A DNA stretch of 12,102 nucleotides from positions 1 through 12,102 of the forward strand of contig CAZQKE010000111.1 in assembly GCA_964593865.1 (NCBI GenBank), written 5' to 3'. Positions 1-6,448 of this stretch are shown here, one piece after another. The DNA is from CAZQKE01 sp964593865. GTDB lineage: Bacteria; Chloroflexota; Anaerolineae; JAAYZQ01. Position numbers and translations under genes: made by a program. Within the stretch, counting starts at the first letter, position 1; each line of letters opens with the position of its first letter. The notes beneath the pieces are model-generated. The model searched no databases, was not told the DNA's origin, and worked only from the letters and a program-made list of their open reading frames with translations.

Positions 1-396
1 GGCCCGCTTGTTTTCGGCAAAAACGCGCAGGTAGATGCGGTGCAGGTTGAGTTGGGTAAAGCCGTAATTGACCAGGGTGCGCAGGGCGTCGCGGCCCAGC
101 CCCCGGTCCCACAGCTCCGGCACGCCGATAAAGAGGCCCACCTCGGCGTTGGCGTTGCGATGGTCTATGTGGGTCAGACCTGCGCCGCCGATGTGTCGCC
201 CTTCAAACTCAATGGCAAAGTTGCAGACGCTCTTGTCCCGCAGCATCTCCTCGTACCATTGCTCCTCGCGGGCCAGCGGCAGGGGGGAATAGAGGACAAA
301 GTACTCCAGAACCACGGGATCGTTTAGCCATTTGACATAGTTGGGCAAGTCCTCGCGCTCAACGGCGCGGAGGACGATCTTTTCTCCTCGCAGCAT
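1..396 (-). CDS. GNAT family N-acetyltransferase (RimJ/RimL-like), 3' end outside window
   Basis: The first 132 residues of a GNAT (Acetyltransf_3, RimJ/RimL-like) enzyme that moves an acetyl group from acetyl-CoA to an amine; the substrate cannot be told. It opens MLRGEKIVLRAVEREDLPNY, the usual first strand and 'R.....D' start of this subfamily. Strands AIEFEGRHIGGAGL (61-74) and AEVGLFIG (84-91) follow, then the acetyl-CoA loop WDRGLGRDALRTL (96-108) and LHRIYLRVFAENKRA (118-132), the typical motif near the end of the fold. The ATG at 396 has AAGGAG seven bases upstream. The frame is open to the window edge, so roughly the last 40-50 residues are missing. It begins 54 nt after the DUF58 stop on the same strand and may be co-transcribed; no promoter or terminator is evident between them. 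Family certain, function unknown. Confidence 0.9.
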   Translation of the reverse strand, partial: MLRGEKIVLRAVEREDLPNYVKWLNDPVVLEYFVLYSPLPLAREEQWYEEMLRDKSVCNFAIEFEGRHIGGAGLTHIDHRNANAEVGLFIGVPELWDRGLGRDALRTLVNYGFTQLNLHRIYLRVFAENKRA

Positions 397-450
397 ATGG
401 TCTCTCCTTATCGTCTCACGCCCCCTCCGGTCCGGCGCGGGCGGGCGCAG

Positions 451-1737
451 CTAGGCAAAACGGTAGGCAGCATCGGCAGACGCGGTCAACGCCTGGGCCA
501 GATCGTCGCCCTCCCGCACCCGGTAGGTGGGGATGCCGTTGGCCGCCAGGTGGGTCATCAGGTCGGTGTTGCCGTAAGGATGGCCGAAGCTGGCCGCATC
601 CAGCAGCACGGCGACGATCCGCACGCCCCGCCGGTCCAGGTCGCGGGCAACGGCGATCCAGTCGCTCCGGTCCGTAGGGGTGATGATGACCGCCGTGCTA
701 TTGCGGGCCAGGTGACGGCCCTCGGCGGCCAGGACCTCGGCCAAAGGGGCACGCCCTTCGGCCTGGACAACGGCCAATGCTTCCAAAATTTTGGTCAGCT
801 GACGTTCCCCCCGGTCGGCAGGGATGACGTAGCGGTGCCGGCCGTAGGCAATGAGGCCCACGCCCCGGTTGTGGGCGATAAAGTGACGGGCCAACGAAGC
901 GGCGATGGTGACGCCGTATTCAACGGTGGAGGGCGGCAGCCGATCTGTCGGCGGCCTTTGCCACGGCAGAAGCGGTTGGGACCACGCATCCCATCCTGCC
1001 CGGTCCAACTCCGACTGGGCCTCGCGTTCCAAATCCAAAAAGAGCCACACATCGGCTATCGGGTCCAGTTCAAACTCTTTGGAGATGAGCCGCCCGGTGC
1101 GGGCGGTAGAGGGCCAGTGGATGCGGTTGAAGCTATCGCCGGGGGCGTATTCGCGCACACCGGCGACGTTGGTGGTGACGTAATGGGTCCGGCGGTGCAT
1201 GGCATCGCCGCCGGGCATGAACCCCGTCGGCGGGATGAAGGTGGGCAGGTCCACGGTGGCAGGATAGACGATAACGCCCATCGCGCCCGGTTCGCTCAGG
1301 GGGCGGGTGATGGTGAACAAGCCAAAGGGATCGCCGCTGATCAGGGTAAGCGGCCCCAGGGTAAAATGCCCCCGCCGCACACAGCGGGTTTGGATGGTGC
1401 GGGCAAAGGTGCGACGCGGCCCCAAAGGGCTGATGACGCGGCTGGCCCGGTGATGGGGCAAGGTGGAATGATCGCGGACCTCCAGCCAGAGCTTGGGGAG
1501 ACGACTCCGGTTGTGGATCAGGATCCGTTCTTCGACCATTTTGCCCACCTGGGATCGGGGGGTGCGCAGTTGCCGCTCTACCCGGATGCGGCGGACGCCG
1601 CTCCAGGCCCAGAGGAAGGAAAAGAGGATGAGGGCGGTCAGGAGATACCACAGGTTGTAGAGGATTTCCCGGTTTGTCCCGATGGCCCCCGCGCCGACTA
1701 CGAACCAGAGCAAAAAGACGATCCGGTTCCGCCGCAA
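451..1737 (-). CDS. DUF58 domain-containing membrane-anchored protein (vWA-like)
   Basis: A 428-residue DUF58 protein. Two hydrophobic segments (about 6-20 and 28-45) anchor it in the membrane. A beta-rich middle part follows, then the DUF58 signature EYAPGDSFNRIHW (196-208) continuing TARTGRLISKEFE (211-223), then a von Willebrand A-like half beginning VWLFLDLE (230-237). There the usual metal-site DxSxS is degenerate (DLE). DUF58 proteins commonly sit beside MoxR ATPases and transglutaminases in cell-envelope operons; no such partner is in this window, so its role is open. I chose the TTG at 1737 because the protein then starts LRRNRIVFLL, directly before the first membrane segment, as is usual for the family. 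An upstream TTG at 1830 has a better-spaced GGAGGAG and would add 31 residues, but that stretch is GC-rich, hairpin-prone and has unusual codons. It lies 111 nt after jag on the same strand. Confidence 0.87.
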   Translation of the reverse strand: MRRNRIVFLLWFVVGAGAIGTNREILYNLWYLLTALILFSFLWAWSGVRRIRVERQLRTPRSQVGKMVEERILIHNRSRLPKLWLEVRDHSTLPHHRASRVISPLGPRRTFARTIQTRCVRRGHFTLGPLTLISGDPFGLFTITRPLSEPGAMGVIVYPATVDLPTFIPPTGFMPGGDAMHRRTHYVTTNVAGVREYAPGDSFNRIHWPSTARTGRLISKEFELDPIADVWLFLDLEREAQSELDRAGWDAWSQPLLPWQRPPTDRLPPSTVEYGVTIAASLARHFIAHNRGVGLIAYGRHRYVIPADRGERQLTKILEALAVVQAEGRAPLAEVLAAEGRHLARNSTAVIITPTDRSDWIAVARDLDRRGVRIVAVLLDAASFGHPYGNTDLMTHLAANGIPTYRVREGDDLAQALTASADAAYRFA

Positions 1738-1848
1738 CTCTCCTTTCCTTTCTATGCAACGTCCCCGTCCCGGCGCGGGGGTCCCCTGCACGCGGGGGCA
1801 AAGGTGGCCCTCCACCCCCTGCGACCACAAGCCGGGTTCTCCTCCGGC
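1738..1848 (-). other. jag-DUF58 intergenic spacer with short hairpins
   Basis: The only sizeable gap in the minus-strand cluster. It contains GGTGG-AGGG-CCACC (1803-1816, read on the minus strand, followed by TTT) and a GC-rich CCCCG...CGGGG inverted repeat around 1760-1785. These could weaken read-through from jag to DUF58, but none has a proper T-tract. A GGAGGAG just after the jag stop could serve an upstream TTG start of DUF58 at 1830. Confidence 0.35.
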
Positions 1849-2577
1849 CTACTTTTTGGGGATGACGGTGACTTTGCGTTTTTCCCCTTCGCCGATGCTC
1901 TGTGTTGTCACCAGGGGATGGTCGCGCAAGGCAACGTGGACCCAGCGGCGTTCGTAAGCGGGCATCGGTTCCAATACCTGGGTACGACCGGTTCGCACGG
2001 CCTGTTCGGCCATGCGTCGGGCCAGGCTTTCCAACGCTCGGCGGCGGCGGACCAGGTAATTTTCCACGTCCACTACCAAGCCGGTCCATTGTTTGAGGCG
2101 ATGGCTGACCATGAGGCGGATGAGATATTGCAACGCCCGCAGCGTTTCGCCCCGGCGACCGATGAGGATTCCCAGGTCCGGCCCGGTGATGTTCAGCACC
2201 AGGGGGGGAGGTTGCCCTTCATCGGCCAGGTCGTAGCCCAGCTTGGATTCCACCGATGCGCGGATGCCCATCAGCCGCAGGATGTCGGTCAGCACTTCAC
2301 GTCCCACCTGCTCCGGCGCGTTCGCCTCCGGACCGGCGGCGGTTTCCGCTTCTACCGGAGCCTCCGGTCCCGGAGGCGGAGCGGGTTGCGGTTTGACCGT
2401 GAGTTCCACACGGGCGTTTTCCGCACCGAAGCCCAGGACGCCCCGGCTGCCCTCGCTCAGAATGTTGATCTCCACGTCGTCTCGCCGGAGGCCCAGCATT
2501 TGCAGCCCGATGGCGATGGCGTCTTCTACCGTTTTACCGCTTGCGACGACGCTTCTTCTTTCGCTTTTTGCTTCCAC
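1849..2577 (-). CDS. jag: Jag / KhpB-like RNA-binding protein (Jag_N, KH, R3H)
   Basis: A 242-residue homologue of Jag (SpoIIIJ-associated, KhpB/EloR), a cytoplasmic RNA-binding protein. In Firmicutes it works with KhpA in post-transcriptional control of cell elongation. The Jag_N domain lies at about 10-60 (ASGKTVEDAI, then GSRGVLGFGAENARVEL). A Pro/Ala/Glu linker (62-90) follows, then a type II KH domain with the GRRG loop (140-143, ILIGRRGETLRALQYL). The C-terminal R3H domain (about 200-240) has R210-x3-H214 and the closing GEGEKRKVTV. Start is GTG at 2577, with AAGGGA seven bases upstream. This removes 32 residues of low-quality N-terminal extension that would run into the yidC tail. The first 44 nt overlap the 3' end of yidC in another frame, so translation is probably coupled. 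yidC-jag adjacency is classic for the rpmH-rnpA-yidC cluster. Confidence 0.94.
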   Translation of the reverse strand: MEAKSERRSVVASGKTVEDAIAIGLQMLGLRRDDVEINILSEGSRGVLGFGAENARVELTVKPQPAPPPGPEAPVEAETAAGPEANAPEQVGREVLTDILRLMGIRASVESKLGYDLADEGQPPPLVLNITGPDLGILIGRRGETLRALQYLIRLMVSHRLKQWTGLVVDVENYLVRRRRALESLARRMAEQAVRTGRTQVLEPMPAYERRWVHVALRDHPLVTTQSIGEGEKRKVTVIPKK

Positions 2578-3457
2578 TCTGCGTTCCCTTCTGACCGGTG
2601 CTTGGTTGAGAATCGACGGGTGGCTGCTGGGTAGGGGGTTTCGGCTTGGAGGGAGCCGGTTTGGCTCCGCCACCTCCCAGCAGGCCGGAGAAGCTCATCC
2701 CTTTCCAAAATTGCAGCCCTTCCCAACCGGAGATGAACCCCTGGGTGACGATGCCGATGATGTTGGAGACGATAAAGTAGAAGGACAGGCCCGTGGAAAA
2801 GTTCAGGCTGAAAAAGCCGAACATCAGGGGCATCATCAAGGTCATGCTCTGGTTCATGGAGGCGGCCTGCCCATCGCCGCCGGAAGAGGGAACGGTCATC
2901 TTGGACTGGAGATAGGAGGTAAAGGCGACCAGGACCGGCAGGGCGTAGGTCAGCCCACCCAATTGCTGGGGGGTGAGGGCCAAGTCCATCCCCAAGAAGT
3001 AGCGGTTCAGGGGGACCGCCGACCAGATGCCCAACAGATCGTTCAACCAGGGGTAGATGTTTGACGAAAGGTTCAAGAGTTGCAGCGGTTGGTGGCCCAG
3101 GGACTGGATGATGGATTGGTAAAGGCCCAGCCAGATGGGGAGCTGGATCAGCATCGGCAAGCATCCGCCCATGGGGTTGACTCCCGCTTCCCGATAGAGC
3201 TTCATCTGCTCCTGGGCCAACCGCTCTTTATCTTTCCCGTATTTTTTCTGCAGCTCCTGGAGCTTGGGTTGCAGTTCCTGCATCTTTTTGGCCGAACGCT
3301 GCTGGGGCAACATCAGAGGCGTCATCAGCCCTCGGATGATGACCGTAAAGACGACGATGGCCAACCAGAACTGATGCCCCAGTACGGCATACAGCCCCAG
3401 CATGGCGTTGATCATGGGCCGCAAGATGAGGACGGTCCAAATGTCGGTAATGCCCAA
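2534..3457 (-). CDS. yidC: Membrane protein insertase YidC (Oxa1/SpoIIIJ type)
   Basis: A 307-residue YidC/Oxa1/Alb3 insertase that helps membrane proteins fold into the cytoplasmic membrane, alone or with SecYEG. It lacks the large periplasmic P1 domain of proteobacterial YidC, so it is the Gram-positive-type short form. Visible parts: TM1 (about 5-25); TM2 (29-50) with the conserved arginine R42 in FTVIIRGLMTPL that lines the hydrophilic groove; a charged cytoplasmic hairpin (52-90, QRSAKKMQELQPKLQELQ); the family motif NPMGGCLPMLIQLPIWLGLY (94-113); then TMs around 168-185, 203-220 and 222-242. The tail (263-307) is Pro/Lys-rich and ends KKRKKKRRRKR, likely for ribosome contact. Start is TTG at 3457 with a perfect AGGAGG six bases upstream. 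No lipoprotein signal is present. It begins 14 nt after the lipoprotein gene and overlaps jag by 44 nt. Confidence 0.96.
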   Translation of the reverse strand: MGITDIWTVLILRPMINAMLGLYAVLGHQFWLAIVVFTVIIRGLMTPLMLPQQRSAKKMQELQPKLQELQKKYGKDKERLAQEQMKLYREAGVNPMGGCLPMLIQLPIWLGLYQSIIQSLGHQPLQLLNLSSNIYPWLNDLLGIWSAVPLNRYFLGMDLALTPQQLGGLTYALPVLVAFTSYLQSKMTVPSSGGDGQAASMNQSMTLMMPLMFGFFSLNFSTGLSFYFIVSNIIGIVTQGFISGWEGLQFWKGMSFSGLLGGGGAKPAPSKPKPPTQQPPVDSQPSTGQKGTQSGSKKRKKKRRRKR

Positions 3458-3471
3458 AGGATTCCTCCTGC

Positions 3472-4617
3472 TTACTTGGACTCGGACGGCGGCTCAAAAG
3501 GCCAGCCCGGCAAGGTCAAGCCGGTTTCCGCCTCCAGGGCCTGGACTTGCCCGTTCATGAGGGCGATGTAGAGGGTGTCTCCGGCGACAACGGGAGTCGT
3601 CAGGACCCCTGCCGTCGGCAGGCCGCCGGGCCAGGTCCAGCGTCGCTCCCCTTCTTCAACGGCAACTACATATCCCGATTCGGTCGCCACGATGATATAC
3701 CCCCCGGCCTGAACGGGACCGGCGCGGAGCACATTCTTTTTGCCGTCAATTTCGTGGCTGTCGTAAGGGTAGGGCGGGATCACCTCCCCCGTGGCCGGGT
3801 CCAGGGCATACAGTTTACCGTCCAGAGAGGTGACGTAAAGCCTCCCATCCGCCATGAGCGGCTCCGACCATATCCAGTTGCCCGCCTGGAAGTGGAAACC
3901 GTCCAACAGTGTGCCTGTTTCGGCGTCCAGGGCATAAACCTGCCCGTCAAAGGCTCCTACGTAGAGAGTCCCATCGTGCCACAGAGGACGCGCAGCCATC
4001 GCCCCGCCCACTTGGGTCTTCCACAAAACCCGTCCACTCTGCGCATCCAGGCAGTAGACGAAATGGTCCATCCCGGCCACATACACCCGTCCTTCTCTGA
4101 CCAAGGGGGAAGCCCAGATCGCTTCCTCGCTCCGAAAAGAAAAGGTGGTGCTTTCCCGCCGGGCTTGCACGTCCACGGCATGGAGGATGCCGTCGGAGGA
4201 GCCAAAGTAGACCATGCCTTCGGCGTAGGCCGGCGCGCCGATGATGAGGGATGCGGCCGGGACGTGCCACAGCTCCTCACCGGTTTCGGGGTCAAAGGCG
4301 TAAAGCCCCGCCGTGTCTTTGCCGTCCTCGGCAAAGCCCACGAAGGCCAGACCGCCGCCCAGCGTCACCGGACTCCAATAGACAACCCCCCTGGTCTCCT
4401 CCTGCGGGACAAAGGTTCCTTTCTGCCGGCCGGTTTCCGCATCCAAGATAAAGACCTTTTGGGGGATGCCGCTGATGACATAGACGTTGCCTTCGGCAAC
4501 GGTCAGGCCGGGCCAGTTCTGGGCCACCGGCGCAGAGCCACACGATGCCAGGACCGTACCCAGCAAGAGCAGCCCCACCACGGTTGCCGCCACACGACTC
4601 CAATGGGTCAAAATCAT
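3472..4617 (-). CDS. PQQ-binding-like beta-propeller repeat lipoprotein (BamB-like)
   Basis: A 381-residue secreted lipoprotein built almost wholly from beta-propeller repeats. The N-terminus has a positive start, a hydrophobic core (9-23) and the lipobox L23-A24-S25-C26, so Cys26 would be lipidated. Eight repeats of the type 'g.lYvgs.dG.lyALDa.TG...W' follow, for example GTLYVGAFDGQVYALDAETG, GRLYVTSLDGKLYALDPATG and DTLYIALMNGQVQALEAETG. This suggests a closed eight-bladed propeller like BamB or PQQ dehydrogenases. No catalytic PQQ residues are evident, so a structural or assembly role is more likely than an enzyme. The ATG at 4617 has AAGGAGG only two bases upstream; the TTG two codons later is better spaced, and an upstream extension (to 4680) would run into yidD. 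It lies 20 nt after yidD and 14 nt before yidC. A role in protein insertion or folding at the membrane is an inference from this position. Confidence 0.9.
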   Translation of the reverse strand: MILTHWSRVAATVVGLLLLGTVLASCGSAPVAQNWPGLTVAEGNVYVISGIPQKVFILDAETGRQKGTFVPQEETRGVVYWSPVTLGGGLAFVGFAEDGKDTAGLYAFDPETGEELWHVPAASLIIGAPAYAEGMVYFGSSDGILHAVDVQARRESTTFSFRSEEAIWASPLVREGRVYVAGMDHFVYCLDAQSGRVLWKTQVGGAMAARPLWHDGTLYVGAFDGQVYALDAETGTLLDGFHFQAGNWIWSEPLMADGRLYVTSLDGKLYALDPATGEVIPPYPYDSHEIDGKKNVLRAGPVQAGGYIIVATESGYVVAVEEGERRWTWPGGLPTAGVLTTPVVAGDTLYIALMNGQVQALEAETGLTLPGWPFEPPSESK

Positions 4618-4637
4618 GGCCTCCTTCGCAAGATGTC

Positions 4638-4847
4638 TCAAGGTACGGGATCGTACCCGCCGGGGTTGAAGGGGTTGCACCTGGCGATCCGTTTGACCGC
4701 CATCCAGCCGCCTTTGATCGCCCCGTACTTGCTGACGGCTTCGTAGCCATAGTGGGAACAGGAAGGCGTGAATCGGCAGGTCGGCGGCAGCACCTTGGAA
4801 AAGGTAAGCTGATAGAGACGGATCAACCCCATTAGTAGATATTTCAT
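4638..4847 (-). CDS. yidD: Membrane protein insertion efficiency factor YidD
   Basis: A 69-residue YidD, a small amphipathic membrane-associated protein that aids YidC-dependent insertion. All family hallmarks are present: KYLLMGLIRLYQLTFSKVL amphipathic start, the cysteine motif CRFTPSCSHYGYEA (24-37), KYGAIKGGWMAVKRIARCNPF (41-61) and the closing NPGGYDPVP (61-69). The three conserved cysteines are there. The ATG at 4847 has GGTGGAG about five bases upstream, inside the end of rnpA, and only 2 nt separate the two genes, so the pair is almost certainly co-translated. Length is typical for the family. Confidence 0.96.
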   Translation of the reverse strand: MKYLLMGLIRLYQLTFSKVLPPTCRFTPSCSHYGYEAVSKYGAIKGGWMAVKRIARCNPFNPGGYDPVP

Positions 4848-4849
4848 CC

Positions 4850-5206
4850 CTACTCCACCTGTGGTTTGGTCAAGCCCGCCCGCTGCAATAAGCTCCCCAC
4901 CGCCCCGTCAATTTGTCGGAACGACGCCTCCCGGATGGGGCGACGGGCAATGAACACTACATCCCACCCCTGGGCGATCTCCCCCCGCCGATGCCGCAAG
5001 CGCACCGCTTCGCGCACCCGCCGCTTGATCCGATTGCGCACGGTGGCTTTGCCCAATCGCTTGCTCACGACAAACCCAAAACGGCTATGTTGCAGACCGT
5101 TGGGCAGGAACGAGATCACCAATAGGGGATGGTGCAGGGTATGCCCGTGGCGGCGGAGGTGTTGAAAATCCGCATTCGCCTTGAGGCGGTACTTGCTACG
5201 CATCAC
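4850..5206 (-). CDS. rnpA: Ribonuclease P protein component
   Basis: A 118-residue RNase P protein (C5-type) that binds the catalytic RnpB RNA and helps mature the 5' ends of tRNAs. It starts MMRSKYRLKANADFQHLRRHG, the usual 'L....F..l...g' beginning. The central SRFGFVVSKRLGKA (41-54) and the RNR signature RNRIKRRVRE (57-66) contact RNA. WDVVFIARRPI (81-91) is the last conserved strand. A GTG (5206) and an ATG (5203) are adjacent in frame; neither has a strong Shine-Dalgarno, so the exact first codon is open by one residue. It lies 44 nt after rpmH and 2 nt before yidD. The RNA subunit gene is not in this window. Confidence 0.96.
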   Translation of the reverse strand: MMRSKYRLKANADFQHLRRHGHTLHHPLLVISFLPNGLQHSRFGFVVSKRLGKATVRNRIKRRVREAVRLRHRRGEIAQGWDVVFIARRPIREASFRQIDGAVGSLLQRAGLTKPQVE

Positions 5207-5250
5207 ACAACCGGCCCGCGGTCAATCGCGTGCCAGTGACCCGGCGGGGT

Positions 5251-5388
5251 TTACACCGTCAGGCGGTAGCGACCCTTCAACCGTCGGGCCTTGAGGACTT
5301 TGCGCCCTCCTTTGGTTTTCATCCGCGCCCGAAAGCCGTGCACGCGTTTGCGCCGTCGGACTTTGGGCTGCCACGTTCGCTTTGGCAT
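5251..5388 (-). CDS. rpmH: 50S ribosomal protein bL34
   Basis: A 45-residue, extremely basic protein, short enough to be missed by length-filtered gene finding. Reading from the ATG at 5388 gives MPKRTWQPKVRRRKRVHGFR, then ARMKTKGGRKVLKARRLKGR and YRLTV before a TAA at 5251. This is bL34 from end to end: the KRTWQPK start, HGFRARM, GGRKVLKARR and KGR(Y)RLTV are its conserved blocks. GGGAG lies four to five bases upstream of the ATG. It is the first gene of the minus-strand cluster and sits about 27 nt downstream of the start expected from the promoter at 5423-5451. Confidence 0.97.
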   Translation of the reverse strand: MPKRTWQPKVRRRKRVHGFRARMKTKGGRKVLKARRLKGRYRLTV

Positions 5389-5422
5389 ATTTCTCCCTCA
5401 CCTGTCAGATTCGCAGCCAGGG

Positions 5423-5451
5423 ATTATACCCCCTTTTGGCCCGATCTGCAA
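5423..5451 (-). promoter_or_regulatory. Sigma-70-type promoter of the rpmH cluster
   Basis: On the minus strand TTGCAG (5451-5446) is followed, after exactly 17 bases, by a consensus TATAAT (5428-5423). A transcript would start near 5415, giving a leader of about 27 nt to the rpmH ATG. It is the only strong promoter visible for the whole rpmH-to-DUF58 run. Confidence 0.8.
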
Positions 5452-5483
5452 ATTTGGTGGACGCTCTGCCGCTACCGCCCCTG

Positions 5484-5499
5484 CTTGCACAAGTGCAAG
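5484..5499. promoter_or_regulatory. Perfect palindrome, possible operator
   Basis: CTTGCAC-AA-GTGCAAG is a perfect 7-bp inverted repeat with a 2-bp centre. It sits about 33 bp upstream of the -35 box of the rpmH promoter and inside the divergent spacer. Its size and symmetry fit a dimeric regulator site; no regulator can be named. It could be chance or a small RNA hairpin. Confidence 0.35.
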
Positions 5500-5517
5500 A
5501 CTACGGTTGAAGCCCAC

Positions 5518-5627
5518 GGGCCGTCGGCCGACCGGCGGCGGCCCCACGAGGGCGATCCCGGCCCTCACACGATCACGCCCACGTCCCGTGCACCGCGATC
5601 TTCCGGCATGGGCCGAGATCGTGTGAG
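5518..5627. repeat. Cluster of inverted repeats in the divergent intergenic region
   Basis: Three nested or adjacent inverted repeats fill most of this stretch. First, GGGCCG (5518-5523) with CGGCCC (5539-5544), containing the 8-bp palindrome TCGGCCGA (5524-5531). Second, GAGGGC (5548-5553) with GCCCTC (5561-5566). Third, an 11-bp perfect arm pair CTCACACGATC (5564-5574) and GATCGTGTGAG (5617-5627), extended inside by GCCC (5577-5580) with GGGC (5610-5613). No T-tract follows, so it is not a standard terminator. No reading frame here resembles a protein. It may be regulatory DNA or part of a structured RNA. Confidence 0.5.
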
Positions 5628-5651
5628 CTTAAGCCAACACCCTGCCGGTTT

Positions 5652-5680
5652 TTGACGAAAGCCCGCTTCTGGATTAGAAT
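5652..5680 (+). promoter_or_regulatory. Sigma-70-type promoter of rplY
   Basis: TTGACG (5652-5657) and TAGAAT (5675-5680) match the -35 and -10 consensus at five of six positions each, with an ideal 17-bp spacer. Transcription would start near 5687, giving a leader of about 50 nt. This also rules out the in-frame GTG at 5684 as the rplY start. Confidence 0.82.
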
Positions 5681-5737
5681 AAGGTGCTTTGCGCAGCCCC
5701 GCCTGCGCCTGACGATTTCACCGGTGGGAGATGCAGA

Positions 5738-6373
5738 ATGGAACGTATTGAACTGAGAGCACAAACCCGTACCGTCCGGGGCAAACAGGTCAAGCAGCTA
5801 CGGGCCGCGGGCTGGGTACCGGCGGTCCTCTTTGGCGCAGATATACCTTCCCAACCCATCCAAATCGAAGAACGTGTACTCAACCGCGCCCTGAACCGGG
5901 CCAGCGCGACCTCTTTGATCAACCTCTTTGTAGACGATGCCGACAAACCCCACGTCGTCCTCATCCGCGAAGTGCAACGCGATGTCCTGAGCAACCGCCT
6001 GCTGCACGTGGATTTCTACCGGGTGCGTCTGGACCACAAAGTCAAAACCACCCTTCCCTTGGAGATCGTCGGCGAGACGCCCCTGGTCAAGACCAGTGGC
6101 GCAGTCCTGAACCACGCCCTGACCCACGTAGAAATCGAATGCTTGCCCGGAGACCTGATCGACTCGATCCCGGTGGACATCTCAACCCTCAAAGACCTGG
6201 ATGATTTTATCACCGTCGGCGACCTCTCCGTCCCGGAAGGGATCACCATCCTGACCGACCCGGAATCTGTGGTCGTGAGCCTGATGGTGCCCAGAGCAAT
6301 CGCCGCTGCTTTGGCGGCCACCGAGACCGCCGAAGGCAAGGAGGAGGAATCTCCTCCGGAGGAAGAGGGCTGA
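5738..6373 (+). CDS. rplY: 50S ribosomal protein bL25 (general stress protein CTC family)
   Basis: A 211-residue long-form bL25 that binds 5S rRNA in the large ribosomal subunit. The N-terminal L25 domain (1-95) starts MERIELRAQTRTVRGKQVKQ, continues LRAAGWVPAVLFGADIPSQP and ends with RLLHVDFYRV (87-96). The C-terminal TL5/CTC beta domain (97-190) includes LPLEIVGETPLVKTSGAVLN, VEIECLPGDLIDSIPVDIS and DPESVVVSLMVP. The last 20 residues are an acidic low-complexity tail (KEEESPPEEEG), common in this family. The ATG at 5738 has GGGAG seven bases upstream. It has its own promoter just upstream and an intrinsic terminator just downstream, so it is mainly a single-gene transcript diverging from rpmH. 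Confidence 0.96.
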   Translation: MERIELRAQTRTVRGKQVKQLRAAGWVPAVLFGADIPSQPIQIEERVLNRALNRASATSLINLFVDDADKPHVVLIREVQRDVLSNRLLHVDFYRVRLDHKVKTTLPLEIVGETPLVKTSGAVLNHALTHVEIECLPGDLIDSIPVDISTLKDLDDFITVGDLSVPEGITILTDPESVVVSLMVPRAIAAALAATETAEGKEEESPPEEEG

Positions 6374-6393
6374 TTCGGCAGCACCTTTTTGCG

Positions 6394-6436
6394 AAGGATC
6401 GTGTCAACGACGTTGACGTGATCCTTTTTTCTTTTT
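6394..6436 (+). terminator. Strong intrinsic terminator after rplY
   Basis: AAGGATCGTGTCAAC (6394-6408), loop GAC, then GTTGACGTGATCCTT (6412-6426) form a 15-bp stem with two G-U wobbles. The T-tract TTTTTTCTTTTT (6425-6436) follows. It starts 20 nt after the rplY stop and ends 12 nt before the ubiX ATG. Confidence 0.93.
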
Positions 6437-6448
6437 CACGGGCCGAGT

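Noticed and set aside
397..2634. A 745-codon open frame on the plus strand
   Set aside because: It lies opposite DUF58 and jag, both of which have clear family motifs. Its translation is low-complexity Gly/Pro/Arg/His without domains, as expected for the antisense of GC-rich genes.
3547..4746. A 399-codon plus-strand open frame opposite the lipoprotein gene
   Set aside because: It is the antisense of the propeller repeats and yidD. No start signal or recognisable motif; the minus-strand product has a lipobox and eight clear repeats.
5230..5655. A 141-codon plus-strand open frame spanning rpmH and the divergent spacer
   Set aside because: It is antisense to rpmH in its first third and then runs through the promoter and inverted repeats. 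The protein is Pro/Arg-rich without motifs.
5389..5737. Possible oriC next to rpmH
   Set aside because: No DnaA box (TTATNCACA) on either strand, no AT-rich stretch and no dnaA gene. The repeats present are GC-rich.
5684..5737. GTG at 5684 as the rplY start, adding 18 residues
   Set aside because: The predicted transcription start is near 5687, after this codon, and the added residues do not resemble bL25. The ATG at 5738 has a proper ribosome site.
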